A DNA stretch of 36,997 bases from Rhodospirillaceae bacterium (GTDB taxonomy: Bacteria > Pseudomonadota > Alphaproteobacteria > Thalassobaculales > Thalassobaculaceae). The notes below the pieces were generated by a model. The model saw only the letters and a list, made by a program, of their open reading frames with translations. It did no database searches and was not told where the DNA came from. The stretch lies in contig NZGS01000118.1 of the NCBI GenBank assembly GCA_002690995.1, forward strand, positions 1 to 36,997, read 5' to 3'. The translations under genes and the position numbers were made by a program. Each line of letters opens with the position of its first letter. The stretch's first letter is position 1. Shown here piece after piece: positions 24,904 to 33,034 of this stretch.

Positions 24904-26607
24904 GTGCATTTCAAAAATGTCACCCTCATAATCTTGATTTGCTTGTCCTTTTACCTCCCAGGCTTATTCACGATACCAGCCTTGGACCGGGACGAAGCTC
25001 GTTTTGCTCAAGCCAGCAAACAGATGCTAGAGAGCGGTAATTTTGTAGATATTCGTTTTCAAGAAGAGCCTAGATACAAAAAACCTGCTGGGACCTATTG
25101 GCTTCAGGCAGCCAGCGTTAATCTGCTATCGCCCTCTAAACTAAAAGAAATCTGGCCATACCGAATTCCATCCCTACTAGCCGCTATAATTGCCGTCATT
25201 GGAACTTACTTCTTAGCTAACGTTTTTTTGCGTCCGCCAGGTGGAATAATTGCTGCGATAATACTTTCATCAACCCCTCTTTTAATTGGCGAGGCCCATA
25301 TGGCCAAAAGTGACGCATTGCTCCTAGCGTCTGTGGTCATCGCACAATTCGGTCTAATAAGAACCTACAGAAACCATGTAAGTTGGCTAAATTGGTTATG
25401 TTTGTGGGGAGGTATCGGACTCGGAGTTATGATCAAAGGTCCAGTGACCCCTTTAGTGATTTTCCTAACCGTGTTAGTCGTTTCTATTATCGATCGAGAA
25501 GTAAAATGGGTGTTAAAGCTACGACCTCTCTCAGGCTTTTCTCTAGTAGCGTGCATTTGCTTACCGTGGATAATTTCAATCCAGATACAATCTTCAGGGG
25601 AATTTTTACAATCCTCTCTAGGGCAAGATCTGCTGCCAAAATTACTGAGCGGCGTAGAATCTCATGGCCTCCCTCCTGGTTATTACTTATTACTTGCGCT
25701 AATTACACTTTGGCCAGGTTCTTTATTTATTTATCCAGCATTAAAATTTGCCATTAATTCTAGAAAAACAAACACCATAAAATTTCTTTTTGCTTGGGTT
25801 ATTCCAACATGGGTGATGCTCGAAATCATCCCTACGAAGCTTCCACACTACGTGTTACCGCTCTACCCTGCAATTGCAATTATAATTTCTTATTGGATGA
25901 CAAACGTCGCAAAAAAAGGGGGTCACAAATCAAGTTTCTCTTTAAACGCGATAGAAGTGGCGATCATTGGGGTCATTTGGTTTGTAGTTGGCCTCAGCTT
26001 TCTACTCGTTTCTAATTTCCTACAGCAAACTAAATTACTGACCCCAGAACTAGTTGCAACCCCGGAGTTAATATTTTCAAAATTTAACGAAATAGACTTT
26101 TTGGTTTTAAATTTTGCGACCATTATTAATAGCTTGATGTTTGTTTTTCTCCTATTAGTCGCTTATGCATTATTCTTATTTCGGAAATATGTCCTTTCAC
26201 TCTCAGTTTCAGTATCTTTAGTTTGGCTCTTCGTTATTCCAGTACTTCAATGGTCAATTCCAGATTTAAAATGGCTTTTTCCATCTAAGCAAGTTGCTCA
26301 AATTATAGAGGAACATAGCGGTGGTAAGTATCCTCTAGTCGCCATAGGATATCACGAGCCAAGTTTGGTTTTTTACAATGGTAGTGGCACTGCTTTAGCC
26401 AACCCAGAAGAAGGTGTAAAAGCCCTATTAAACAACCCTTATTCATATGCACTTGTGACCAAGGGAAATTTAGATAAGTTTCTAGATCGCTTATTAAATA
26501 AAAACGTTTCTATTGAAAAGATAAAAGAAATAAAATCATTTAACTACTCGAAAGGCCGGGCTATCAGTCTCCTTATTTTTTTCTGCTCTTCAATAGAGTT
26601 AAGATAA
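24904..26607 (+). CDS. ArnT/PMT-family glycosyltransferase (GT83-like)
   Basis: This 567-residue protein has about 11-13 membrane helices and a periplasmic C-terminal domain. It moves a sugar from a polyprenyl phosphate carrier to an envelope acceptor, often lipid A. The first loop P-A-L-D-R-D-E-A-R-F-A-Q at about 25-36 holds the acidic residues expected for catalysis, and R-Y-K-K-P-A-G-T-Y-W-L-Q follows. K-L-P-H-Y-V-L-P-L-Y-P-A near 313-324 is typical of the ArnT family. The start is GTG at 24904; no in-frame ATG occurs before the catalytic loop. No ribosome binding site is clear. It heads a run of four envelope genes, with 11 bases to the next. Confidence 0.82.
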   Translation: MHFKNVTLIILICLSFYLPGLFTIPALDRDEARFAQASKQMLESGNFVDIRFQEEPRYKKPAGTYWLQAASVNLLSPSKLKEIWPYRIPSLLAAIIAVIGTYFLANVFLRPPGGIIAAIILSSTPLLIGEAHMAKSDALLLASVVIAQFGLIRTYRNHVSWLNWLCLWGGIGLGVMIKGPVTPLVIFLTVLVVSIIDREVKWVLKLRPLSGFSLVACICLPWIISIQIQSSGEFLQSSLGQDLLPKLLSGVESHGLPPGYYLLLALITLWPGSLFIYPALKFAINSRKTNTIKFLFAWVIPTWVMLEIIPTKLPHYVLPLYPAIAIIISYWMTNVAKKGGHKSSFSLNAIEVAIIGVIWFVVGLSFLLVSNFLQQTKLLTPELVATPELIFSKFNEIDFLVLNFATIINSLMFVFLLLVAYALFLFRKYVLSLSVSVSLVWLFVIPVLQWSIPDLKWLFPSKQVAQIIEEHSGGKYPLVAIGYHEPSLVFYNGSGTALANPEEGVKALLNNPYSYALVTKGNLDKFLDRLLNKNVSIEKIKEIKSFNYSKGRAISLLIFFCSSIELR

Positions 26608-26618
26608 TGTAGGCGCTC

Positions 26619-27305
26619 ATGTTAAACAATGAATCTAAAATTGGAAAGTTTTCGCAGATAATTAGGCACCAACCGCTAGGTCTAACACTCTTTTTTGTAA
26701 TCGTATTTATAATTTTCGTTGGTTTTTTTTTCGAACGAAACCTAGCACTTTTGATAGACCAACATCAGACCTATTTATTTATTGATACATTTCGGATTAT
26801 TACTGTAATCGGTGATGCTACGTGGTGGCTCGTGATTTTCGTCATTGGTCTGTCTGTGTCCTTATTGGGATCACAACTATCTATCCTGGAAAAGCACAAA
26901 GAGAAATTCAAACGCTACAAGTCGATATTTTTATATCTTATACTATCGTGCGTAGTGTCAGGTATTTTGCACCATATAATAAAAATAATAGTAGGGAGAT
27001 ATAGGCCTCGTTATTTATTTACAGAAGATCTATACGGTTTTTCTCCATTCAACTTTGACATAGCAATGAATTCGTTTCCATCTGGACATTCACAAACCAT
27101 TTTTTCTATTTGTGTTGCACTATCGATAATATACCCAAAGCATTTAATATTGTTTTTACTATTGGCTATTATGGTCGGCGTAAGCAGGATTATGATACTC
27201 GCACATTTTCCTAGTGATGTAATCTTTGGAGCATATCTGGGTATAGTTACAGCGATATTATTAAACAGATATTATTTTCGTGTTCTATTATCCAAACAAA
27301 AGTAA
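26619..27305 (+). CDS. PAP2-family membrane phosphatase
   Basis: This 228-residue protein has six membrane helices and all three phosphatase motifs of the PAP2 family: K-I-I-V-G-R-Y-R-P at 122-130, P-S-G-H at 154-157, and S-R-I-M-I-L-A-H-F-P-S-D at 189-200. His157 and His196 would be the catalytic histidines on the periplasmic face. Relatives dephosphorylate lipid A (LpxE/LpxF-type), undecaprenyl pyrophosphate or phosphatidylglycerophosphate. Lying between an ArnT-like transferase and a polyprenyl-phosphate-sugar synthase-like gene, a role in lipid A or carrier dephosphorylation is the best guess, but it is inference. Confidence 0.85.
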   Translation: MLNNESKIGKFSQIIRHQPLGLTLFFVIVFIIFVGFFFERNLALLIDQHQTYLFIDTFRIITVIGDATWWLVIFVIGLSVSLLGSQLSILEKHKEKFKRYKSIFLYLILSCVVSGILHHIIKIIVGRYRPRYLFTEDLYGFSPFNFDIAMNSFPSGHSQTIFSICVALSIIYPKHLILFLLLAIMVGVSRIMILAHFPSDVIFGAYLGIVTAILLNRYYFRVLLSKQK

Positions 27306-27395
27306 TAGAAAGTCCCCAAAACTTATTCTATTAAACGATTATTGCTGACAACGTGATAAAGATAGAATTAACCAGCAAGTCTTAGGGTAATTAAA

Positions 27396-28124
27396 ATGAA
27401 TATCGGATCTTCCATTTCAGTTGTGGTGCCAGTGTTTAATGAAGAGGAGAATATATGTCCGTTAGCACAAGAAATTGGATCCGCATTGCAAGGAATTTGT
27501 GACTATGAAATAATATTTGTAAACGACTGTAGTACAGACGATACCGCCGTCACATTAACGAAACTAAAAAGTGAAATATCGGAAATTCGTATAATCCATC
27601 ACTTACAACGCTCAGGTCAGAGCGCTGGGCTCCTTACTGGAATTCTCGCTGCCAAAAACAACATAATAGTTACCTTAGATGGTGACGGTCAAAATGATCC
27701 TGCTGACATCCCTAGTCTTTTGAAAAAATATGAACAAAGCCACGATACCCATTTTGCAATGATTACAGGACATAGGGTAACAAGAAAAGACTCCTGGGCG
27801 AAACGCTATGCATCAAAAATAGCAAATACGATACGCGCACACCTGTTGAAAGATGACAATCCAGACACGGGATGCGGTTTAAAGTTATTTGAGAAAAATT
27901 TATTTCTTCGATTGCCGTATTTTGATCATATCCATCGCTTTTTACCAGCCCTTGCAAAGAGGGAGGGCTGTAGCATCTTTGTTGTTCCAGTGACCCATAG
28001 GCATCGAAAGCATGGAGTTTCCAAATACGCAAACTTTCAAAGATTAGTTGTAGGTATTGTTGACCTCCTGGGAGTTATGTGGCTCATACGAAGGTACCCA
28101 AAAAATACGGATAGCAAGGAATAA
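27396..28124 (+). CDS. Family 2 glycosyltransferase, dolichol/polyprenyl-phosphate sugar synthase-like
   Basis: This 242-residue GT-A enzyme has the DPM1/ArnC-type fold: V-V-V-P-V-F-N-E-E-E-N-I at 9-20, V-N-D-C-S-T-D-D-T and the metal/nucleotide site L-D-G-D-G-Q-N-D-P-A-D-I near 94-105. The later G-V-S-K-Y motif near 209-213 is also typical. Unlike ArnC it ends soon after the catalytic domain and lacks a pair of C-terminal membrane helices; only one hydrophobic stretch is present. It probably charges a polyprenyl phosphate with a sugar for the ArnT-like enzyme. The sugar is unknown. It lies six bases before the LABN gene. Confidence 0.88.
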   Translation: MNIGSSISVVVPVFNEEENICPLAQEIGSALQGICDYEIIFVNDCSTDDTAVTLTKLKSEISEIRIIHHLQRSGQSAGLLTGILAAKNNIIVTLDGDGQNDPADIPSLLKKYEQSHDTHFAMITGHRVTRKDSWAKRYASKIANTIRAHLLKDDNPDTGCGLKLFEKNLFLRLPYFDHIHRFLPALAKREGCSIFVVPVTHRHRKHGVSKYANFQRLVVGIVDLLGVMWLIRRYPKNTDSKE

Positions 28125-28130
28125 AACTAG

Positions 28131-28460
28131 ATGGAACTCTTTTTAGATTGGTTTTTCCCAAATGGAATAAGAACCAACGAGGCTATTCTTCTTATAATCG
28201 GTTTTGTCGGGCAAGGTCTTTTTAGCGCAAGGTTTTTGATACAATGGGTAGTAAGCGAAAAAAAGCGCGAAAGTGTTATTCCCCTGCCATTTTGGTATTT
28301 TAGTCTGCTCGGAGGTATTACGCTTTTTATCTATGCTTTCTCTAAAAAGGACCTAGTAATAATGGTAGGCCAGGGTACAGGAATATTGATTTACACCAGA
28401 AATCTTTATCTTATTTACAGGAAACGGAAACTAGATTTCAAACAACAAAGCGACAATTAA
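28131..28460 (+). CDS. Lipid A biosynthesis N-terminal (LABN) domain membrane protein
   Basis: This 109-residue protein has three membrane helices and matches the LABN family pattern: G-F-V-G-Q-G-L-F-S-A-R-F-L-I-Q-W, S-E-K-K-R-E-S, P-F-W-Y-F-S-L-L-G-G, then G-Q-G-T-G-I-L-I-Y-T-R-N-L. The family also occurs as an N-terminal extension of some LpxB proteins, and stand-alone copies sit beside DPM-like glycosyltransferases, as here. Its exact function is not established; a membrane partner of the GT2 protein is plausible. It starts six bases after the GT2 gene and ends this four-gene group. Confidence 0.88.
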   Translation: MELFLDWFFPNGIRTNEAILLIIGFVGQGLFSARFLIQWVVSEKKRESVIPLPFWYFSLLGGITLFIYAFSKKDLVIMVGQGTGILIYTRNLYLIYRKRKLDFKQQSDN

Positions 28461-28514
28461 ATTTGTTTTTGAGAATGTGTAGCCAGAACTGCAAACAAGG
28501 AAAAAGCTGTTATT

Positions 28515-29417
28515 ATGTTTGAAAATTTTGAAAAAAGAACTTTCGATATTCCTGATAGTGGTTTTGGTGCTGCATCAATAAATGCTCGCGTGGGTGGGAA
28601 AGGCCCCCCCCTGCTACTTATACATGGAAATCCTTTAACTCATGTCTCCTGGCATAAGGTTGTTCCTTTTCTTGAGAAACACTTCTCAATTATATGTGTT
28701 GACCTTAGGGGTTACGGTGACTCTATTGGCCCAGAAGAAGGGGGACCGGAAAGTATAAATTATTCTTTTAGAGCTATGGCCATGGATTTAATAAAAGTAA
28801 TGGAGGTATTAGGCCACCATACTTTCTACGTAGCCGGCCACGACCGAGGAGCTCGAACCGCACATCGCATGGCCCTAGATCACAAAGAAATCGTAAAAAA
28901 ATGTGCACTAATCGATATTCTGCCTAGCCATTATATTTGGAACAACACGTCCGCAGAGTGGGCTGACTCCTCTTGGCACTGGGTATTTATGATACAACCA
29001 TATGATATGCCGGAAAGAATGATGGCTGCTGTACCTCCAGAATACTTCATAGAGAAAAAGATCTCAAAGCCAGGTAAAGGCCTCAAACCATTCTCGCCCG
29101 AAGCACTGAAGGAATATATTCGCTGCTTTAATTGGAAAACTATCCGCGGGTCATGCGAGGATTATAGAGCTTGCGCAACTTCAGATTTCACAATGGATAC
29201 CGAGGACTTTCAAAACCATAATCATATTGATTGTCCTTCGTTAATTATTTGGGGGAAAGACAGCCATACCGGAAAGGTCTATGGAGACTTACTCAAAATT
29301 TGGCGCGATTATGTATCGGCCGAACTAATTGGGGGGGAAATCGATTGTGGGCATTATGTTATAGAGGAGTGTCCGAAAGAAACGGCGAATTGGCTGGTAA
29401 GGCACTTCACCGAATAG
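28515..29417 (+). CDS. Alpha/beta hydrolase, haloacetate (fluoroacetate) dehalogenase-like
   Basis: This 300-residue alpha/beta hydrolase matches the catalytic set of fluoroacetate dehalogenase FAcD as I recall it: nucleophile D110 in G-H-D-R-G-A-R with carboxylate-binding R111 and R114, acid D134 in I-D-I-L-P, halide-site H155-W156 and Y217 (in C-E-D-Y-R-A), and base H280. FAcD hydrolyses haloacetates to glycolate by a covalent ester. The motif before the oxyanion hole reads H-G-N-P at 37-40, as in haloalkane dehalogenases, whereas FAcD usually has H-G-F-P. It could act on haloacetates or on another small 2-substituted acid. It converges on the SDR gene with an 11-base overlap. No signal peptide is present. 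Confidence 0.8.
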   Translation: MFENFEKRTFDIPDSGFGAASINARVGGKGPPLLLIHGNPLTHVSWHKVVPFLEKHFSIICVDLRGYGDSIGPEEGGPESINYSFRAMAMDLIKVMEVLGHHTFYVAGHDRGARTAHRMALDHKEIVKKCALIDILPSHYIWNNTSAEWADSSWHWVFMIQPYDMPERMMAAVPPEYFIEKKISKPGKGLKPFSPEALKEYIRCFNWKTIRGSCEDYRACATSDFTMDTEDFQNHNHIDCPSLIIWGKDSHTGKVYGDLLKIWRDYVSAELIGGEIDCGHYVIEECPKETANWLVRHFTE

Positions 29418-30165
29418 AAAACCCACCGTCAACGGTCATAACTGTTCCGGTTACAAAATTAGATGCATCTGATGCCAGTAAAAGTAGAACCCCATCAAGA
29501 TCTTGCACTTGGCCCAACCGCCGTTGGGGAACAGAGTTGATCAGTGCTTCGCCTGGTGGAGATTTGAAAAAATCACTATTCATAGGGGTTTCAATATAGC
29601 CCGGCGCAATAGCGTTAACGCGGATATTGTATCGCGCCAGTTCCAGAGCCATCGTAGCTGTCAATTGGTTAAGGCCACCCTTTGATGCACAATATGTCGT
29701 AAGCGTGCCGATAGGCCGCGTGCCTAGGACCGATGATATATTGATTATAGAGCCGCTTTTCTTCACAACCATTCTTCTAGCAACGGCCTGAGCACAAAAA
29801 AAGCATCCCTTCAGGTTAGTATCTAGAACTCTGTCGTACTCGCTCTCCTCAACATCAAGAAATGGTTTATTGATCGCAAGGCCTGCATTATTAATTAAAA
29901 TGTCAGGTATAGCCCATTTACTCTCTACTTCAGCTACACCCTGGGTTATACTTTCTTGATCTAAAACATCCATCTCAACAACCATTACCTCTGAGCCGCA
30001 TTCTTCAAGTTTATTTTTCAGCTCCTCAAGTTTTGGCACTTGCCTTGCAGCCAGAGCGACTTTTGCACCGTTAGCTGCCGCTAGAGTTGCGAATTGTTTC
30101 CCTAAGCCTTGTGAGGCACCGGTTATAATGGCTGTTTTATCTTTCAAAGAATTTGTGCTTAACAA
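29407..30165 (-). CDS. Short-chain dehydrogenase/reductase (classical SDR)
   Basis: This 252-residue NAD(P)(H)-dependent oxidoreductase has T-G-A-S-Q-G-L-G at 15-22, N-N-A-G at 92-95, active-site Ser at 144-145, and Y-C-A-S-K (Tyr158, Lys162). N-A-I-A-P-G-Y-I-E-T and the ending V-D-G-G-F are typical. It resembles 3-oxoacyl reductase or gluconate 5-dehydrogenase-like SDRs; the substrate is open. The frame extends to a TTG at 30186, but the TTG at 30165 is preferred because GGGAG stands six bases before it and the Rossmann strand starts nearer. It is downstream of the thiolase on the same strand, so it may reduce a 3-ketoacyl-CoA. Confidence 0.85.
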   Translation of the reverse strand: MLSTNSLKDKTAIITGASQGLGKQFATLAAANGAKVALAARQVPKLEELKNKLEECGSEVMVVEMDVLDQESITQGVAEVESKWAIPDILINNAGLAINKPFLDVEESEYDRVLDTNLKGCFFCAQAVARRMVVKKSGSIINISSVLGTRPIGTLTTYCASKGGLNQLTATMALELARYNIRVNAIAPGYIETPMNSDFFKSPPGEALINSVPQRRLGQVQDLDGVLLLLASDASNFVTGTVMTVDGGFSIR

Positions 30166-30198
30166 GTCATACTCCCAGTGCCGCAAAATAGCAGGAAA

Positions 30199-31389
30199 TT
30201 ATCTATTTAAATTTTCCAATAGCACCGCCATACCCTGGCCTGCTCCCATACACATACTGACTACAGCATATTGCTGATCTGTATCAATTAAGTGATGCAT
30301 TGCTGTCAGAACCATACGAACCCCAGTAGCACCTGGGGGATGACCTATTGAAATTCCTCCGCCATATTGATTGGTCACCGATCTACTCACTCCTAATTCC
30401 CTCTCGGCATGCAAATTAACCACAGCGAAAGCCTCATTTATTTCATAGTAATCTATATCCGAGGATTTCAAGCCCCGTTTTTCCCAAAGCGCTTTTATTG
30501 CCGGCACTGGTCCACATCCCATAATTCTTGGTGGAACTCCAACGATAGTCCAGTCCACTACCTTAACGATCGGTTTAACTTCTTTCCTTTCCAAAGCTTT
30601 TCGATCGCCAATAACCACAAATGCCGCGCCATCCGTTACGCCACTGGAATTACCTGGAGTGATCCGCCCTTCTTTACGGAATACTGGCTTAAGTTTTGCT
30701 AATTTTTCGATTGTAATATCGGGTCTTGGAAATTCGTCATTTTCCATTAAACGCGTATTTTTTCGGCCTTCAGCTACTTCTATTGGCGCTATTTGTTTTG
30801 CCAAGAACCCTGATTTCATAGCCGCCCCAGCCCTTTGCTGGCTCATTTCTCCCCATTTATCCATATCTTCTCTGAGATATTGAAAGTCATCCGCCAAATT
30901 TTCGCCAGTAACTCCCATTAGACCATGGCCAAACGGATCGTTATAAGCCCACTCTACAGCATCCTCAAATGGTTGAGCTCCTCTTATAGCTCCCCAGCGC
31001 ATTTTTTGATTAACAAAACCTCCACGTGAGAAGTTTTCGCCTCCTCCTGCCAGCGCGATTTTGCTATGCCCTGTCATTATTTGTTGAGCCGCCGTAATAA
31101 TCGCTTGTGTACCAGAGCCGCAAGCTCGGTTTACCTGCAGGGCACAACTTTCTTCCGGCATCCCCACGTTTAGGGCTGCTACTCTTCCAGTGTAAAAACC
31201 ATCCGGATCCACAGGCAAAACATTCCCCCAAACAAGGTGATCCACATCGGTGGGCTCTACTTTGGCGTCCATCAATGCAGCATTAGCTGCGTGTGTTGCA
31301 AGTTGAGACAATGGGGTGTCTCTAAGTGATTTTCCAAAGTCTCCAAAAGGCGTTCTTTTGCCACCACCAATTACTATTTCTTGGCTCAT
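30199..31389 (-). CDS. Thiolase (acetyl-CoA acetyltransferase/acyltransferase)
   Basis: This 396-residue thiolase carries the nucleophile Cys90 in N-R-A-C-G-S-G, the N-E-A-F-A motif near 318-322, His350 in G-I-S-I-G-H-P-P-G and the second Cys380 in M-C-M-G-A-G-Q-G. All catalytic parts are present. It either condenses two acyl-CoAs or cleaves 3-ketoacyl-CoA. GGAG eight bases before the ATG supports the start. It is upstream of the SDR on the minus strand with a 33-base gap by the chosen SDR start. With the SDR it could form 3-hydroxyacyl-CoA, but no PHA synthase is in view. Confidence 0.92.
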   Translation of the reverse strand: MSQEIVIGGGKRTPFGDFGKSLRDTPLSQLATHAANAALMDAKVEPTDVDHLVWGNVLPVDPDGFYTGRVAALNVGMPEESCALQVNRACGSGTQAIITAAQQIMTGHSKIALAGGGENFSRGGFVNQKMRWGAIRGAQPFEDAVEWAYNDPFGHGLMGVTGENLADDFQYLREDMDKWGEMSQQRAGAAMKSGFLAKQIAPIEVAEGRKNTRLMENDEFPRPDITIEKLAKLKPVFRKEGRITPGNSSGVTDGAAFVVIGDRKALERKEVKPIVKVVDWTIVGVPPRIMGCGPVPAIKALWEKRGLKSSDIDYYEINEAFAVVNLHAERELGVSRSVTNQYGGGISIGHPPGATGVRMVLTAMHHLIDTDQQYAVVSMCMGAGQGMAVLLENLNR

Positions 31390-31569
31390 CGTTTAAACTC
31401 CATAAAGCGCGCAGAAAATATCTGTTTTGTATAATAAACTATATCCGCAACTTTTTGCTTCCGGCTGTTGAAAAAATTTGATGTAATTTAAAAAGGTTGT
31501 TCTCCTTAAACCCATAAAAATTTATACTAGTTTTAATTGTAACTGGTAAACCCTTTTAAGGAATTTGTC
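31390..31569. promoter_or_regulatory. Divergent region between thiolase and MTHFR-like gene
   Basis: This AT-rich region of 180 bases should hold the promoters for both divergent genes. AAGGA about eight bases before the TTG at 31570 is the only clear translation signal for the plus-strand gene. I cannot name a reliable -35/-10 pair, and no operator-like repeat is evident. Confidence 0.3.
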
Positions 31570-32451
31570 TTGTCCGCTTCATTAAAACAAATTTCTTCAC
31601 TTCTAAATGGTTTTTCGACAGAAGTGACGCCGACTTCTGCAAGCAAAATCGACAACTTTCAAGATCATCTATCTCTAGGGACATCCATAAATGTAACATT
31701 CCTAGCAGGATCTAACTTAAGAGATACTGTACAGGTCTGCAAAAGGTTAAACGAAGAAGGATTTAATCCCGTTCCTCACATTGTTGCTCGAAACTTTGAA
31801 AACACCATGGCTCTAGAGATATTTTTAGATCTATTAGTCTCGACGGCCGATGTTCATGAAGTATTAGTAATAGCGGGAGGTATTGGAAGGCCACTCGGAC
31901 CCTTTTCTGACAGCCTACAGATTCTTAATTCTGGCTTATTGGAGAAATACCAAATAAGAAAAGTTGGTGTAGCAGGTCATCCAGAAGGATCCCCAGATAT
32001 CAGCAAGGATAAGTTAGCCAACGCTATCCGTGACAAAAATAATTGGGCTAAAAACTCAGATATGGAAGCCTACATCACTACGCAATTCTGTTTTGAGGTC
32101 CCCTCTATCATGACTTGGGAGAAAAATATACGGAGAGACGGCAATAAATTACCAATACATATCGGCATCCCGGGGCCTGCAACCTTAAATACTCTAATCA
32201 AGTTTGCTACAATGTCTGGAATTGGTCCCTCAATTCGAGTTTTAACTCGGCAAACAAAGAATCTTACAAAACTAGTTTTTACTCAAGACCCTTTACGTAT
32301 CATAGAGGGTATAGCTTTCGCTAAGTTGCAAGATCCCGATTGTCTAGTAGAACAGCTTCACTTTTATCCTTTTGGAGGTTTAGCCAAAACCGCAGCTTGG
32401 ATAAAAGACATATTAGAAAAAAGTGAATTTAAAAACTTAGAAGTGGGTTAG
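31570..32451 (+). CDS. Methylenetetrahydrofolate reductase-like protein
   Basis: This 293-residue protein shows the MTHFR barrel pattern: F-S-T-E-V-T-P near 15-21 (where MetF has its first strand with the catalytic Glu), H-I-V-A-R-N near 70-75, V-L-V-I-A-G-G near 98-104, V-G-V-A-G-H-P-E-G near 132-140, T-T-Q-F-C-F near 168-173 and G-I-P-G-P-A near 204-209. It is a divergent member rather than canonical MetF and could serve a one-carbon or demethylation pathway instead of methionine synthesis. The start is a TTG with an AAGGA ribosome binding site; the next in-frame ATG would remove the first strands. It is a single gene, convergent with tadA. Confidence 0.75.
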   Translation: MSASLKQISSLLNGFSTEVTPTSASKIDNFQDHLSLGTSINVTFLAGSNLRDTVQVCKRLNEEGFNPVPHIVARNFENTMALEIFLDLLVSTADVHEVLVIAGGIGRPLGPFSDSLQILNSGLLEKYQIRKVGVAGHPEGSPDISKDKLANAIRDKNNWAKNSDMEAYITTQFCFEVPSIMTWEKNIRRDGNKLPIHIGIPGPATLNTLIKFATMSGIGPSIRVLTRQTKNLTKLVFTQDPLRIIEGIAFAKLQDPDCLVEQLHFYPFGGLAKTAAWIKDILEKSEFKNLEVG

Positions 32452-32525
32452 TACTGCTAAATATCGTTACCCAAAACATGAAAAGAACATAGGCCGAAGT
32501 CAGAGAAGTATTGATCACTAATACC

Positions 32526-32578
32526 TTCATTTTTTCCAACAGCTGTTTTAGGACTCACGCAGCTGTTGAAAAAATGAA
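32526..32578. repeat. Near-perfect 19-bp inverted repeat between convergent genes
   Basis: The arms are 32526-32545 and 32560-32578, with CAACAGCTG/CAGCTGTTG as core and TTCATTTTTT/AAAAAATGAA outside, one extra C in the left arm, and a 14-base loop. The right arm lies inside the 3' end of tadA and encodes its F-F-Q-Q-L residues. It sits between the convergent MTHFR-like and tadA genes, where a shared terminator is expected. However, the U-run is on the 5' side and the A-run on the 3' side of the hairpin on both strands, so it is not a textbook intrinsic terminator. It could protect 3' ends. Confidence 0.6.
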
Positions 32579-33000
32579 CTTAGCAATTCACTGGCCTCCC
32601 TCTCATGCCAACCTCCTATCACTTCAGGTCGATGGTTGCATGTAGCCCTATCAAATATTCGCCCTCCATGCTCTACGCCCCCCCCCTTGGGGTCATAAGC
32701 ACCAAAAATTAGTCTTTTCAACTTTGCTAGCGAAATAGCTTGCGCACACATAGCACAAGGTTCTAGCGTCACAAAAATTGTGCAATTAGATAGTACTTTG
32801 GTTCCTAAAACTGAAGTTGCTTCTCTTATAGCAAGAATTTCAGCGTGCGCTGTTGGGTCTAAAAGTTGCTCTACTTTATTATGCGCGGAAACTAGGACAG
32901 TGTCAGTCAAATCATCTCTTATAACAGCGCCAATGGGTACTTCTCCAACCGCAGCAGCTTTCCTAGCCTCGAATAATGCGATTTCCATTGGGCCCTTCAT
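32548..33000 (-). CDS. tadA: tRNA-specific adenosine deaminase
   Basis: This 150-residue zinc deaminase has H-A-E (His52, Glu54) and P-C-A-M-C (Cys82, Cys85), the full zinc and proton-shuttle set. V-P-I-G-A-V near 21-26 and N-x-V-E near the active-site entrance are typical of TadA, which converts A34 to inosine in tRNA-Arg(ACG). ATG 33000 is annotated; a second ATG four codons in (32988) has AAGGG just before it and may be the real start. It follows the second DUF4340 gene on the same strand with a 34-base gap. The 3' end forms one arm of a long inverted repeat. Confidence 0.9.
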   Translation of the reverse strand: MKGPMEIALFEARKAAAVGEVPIGAVIRDDLTDTVLVSAHNKVEQLLDPTAHAEILAIREATSVLGTKVLSNCTIFVTLEPCAMCAQAISLAKLKRLIFGAYDPKGGGVEHGGRIFDRATCNHRPEVIGGWHEREASELLSSFFQQLRES

Positions 33001-33034
33001 TTTTTCAAACCGACTGCAAATTTAAATTCGCTTA

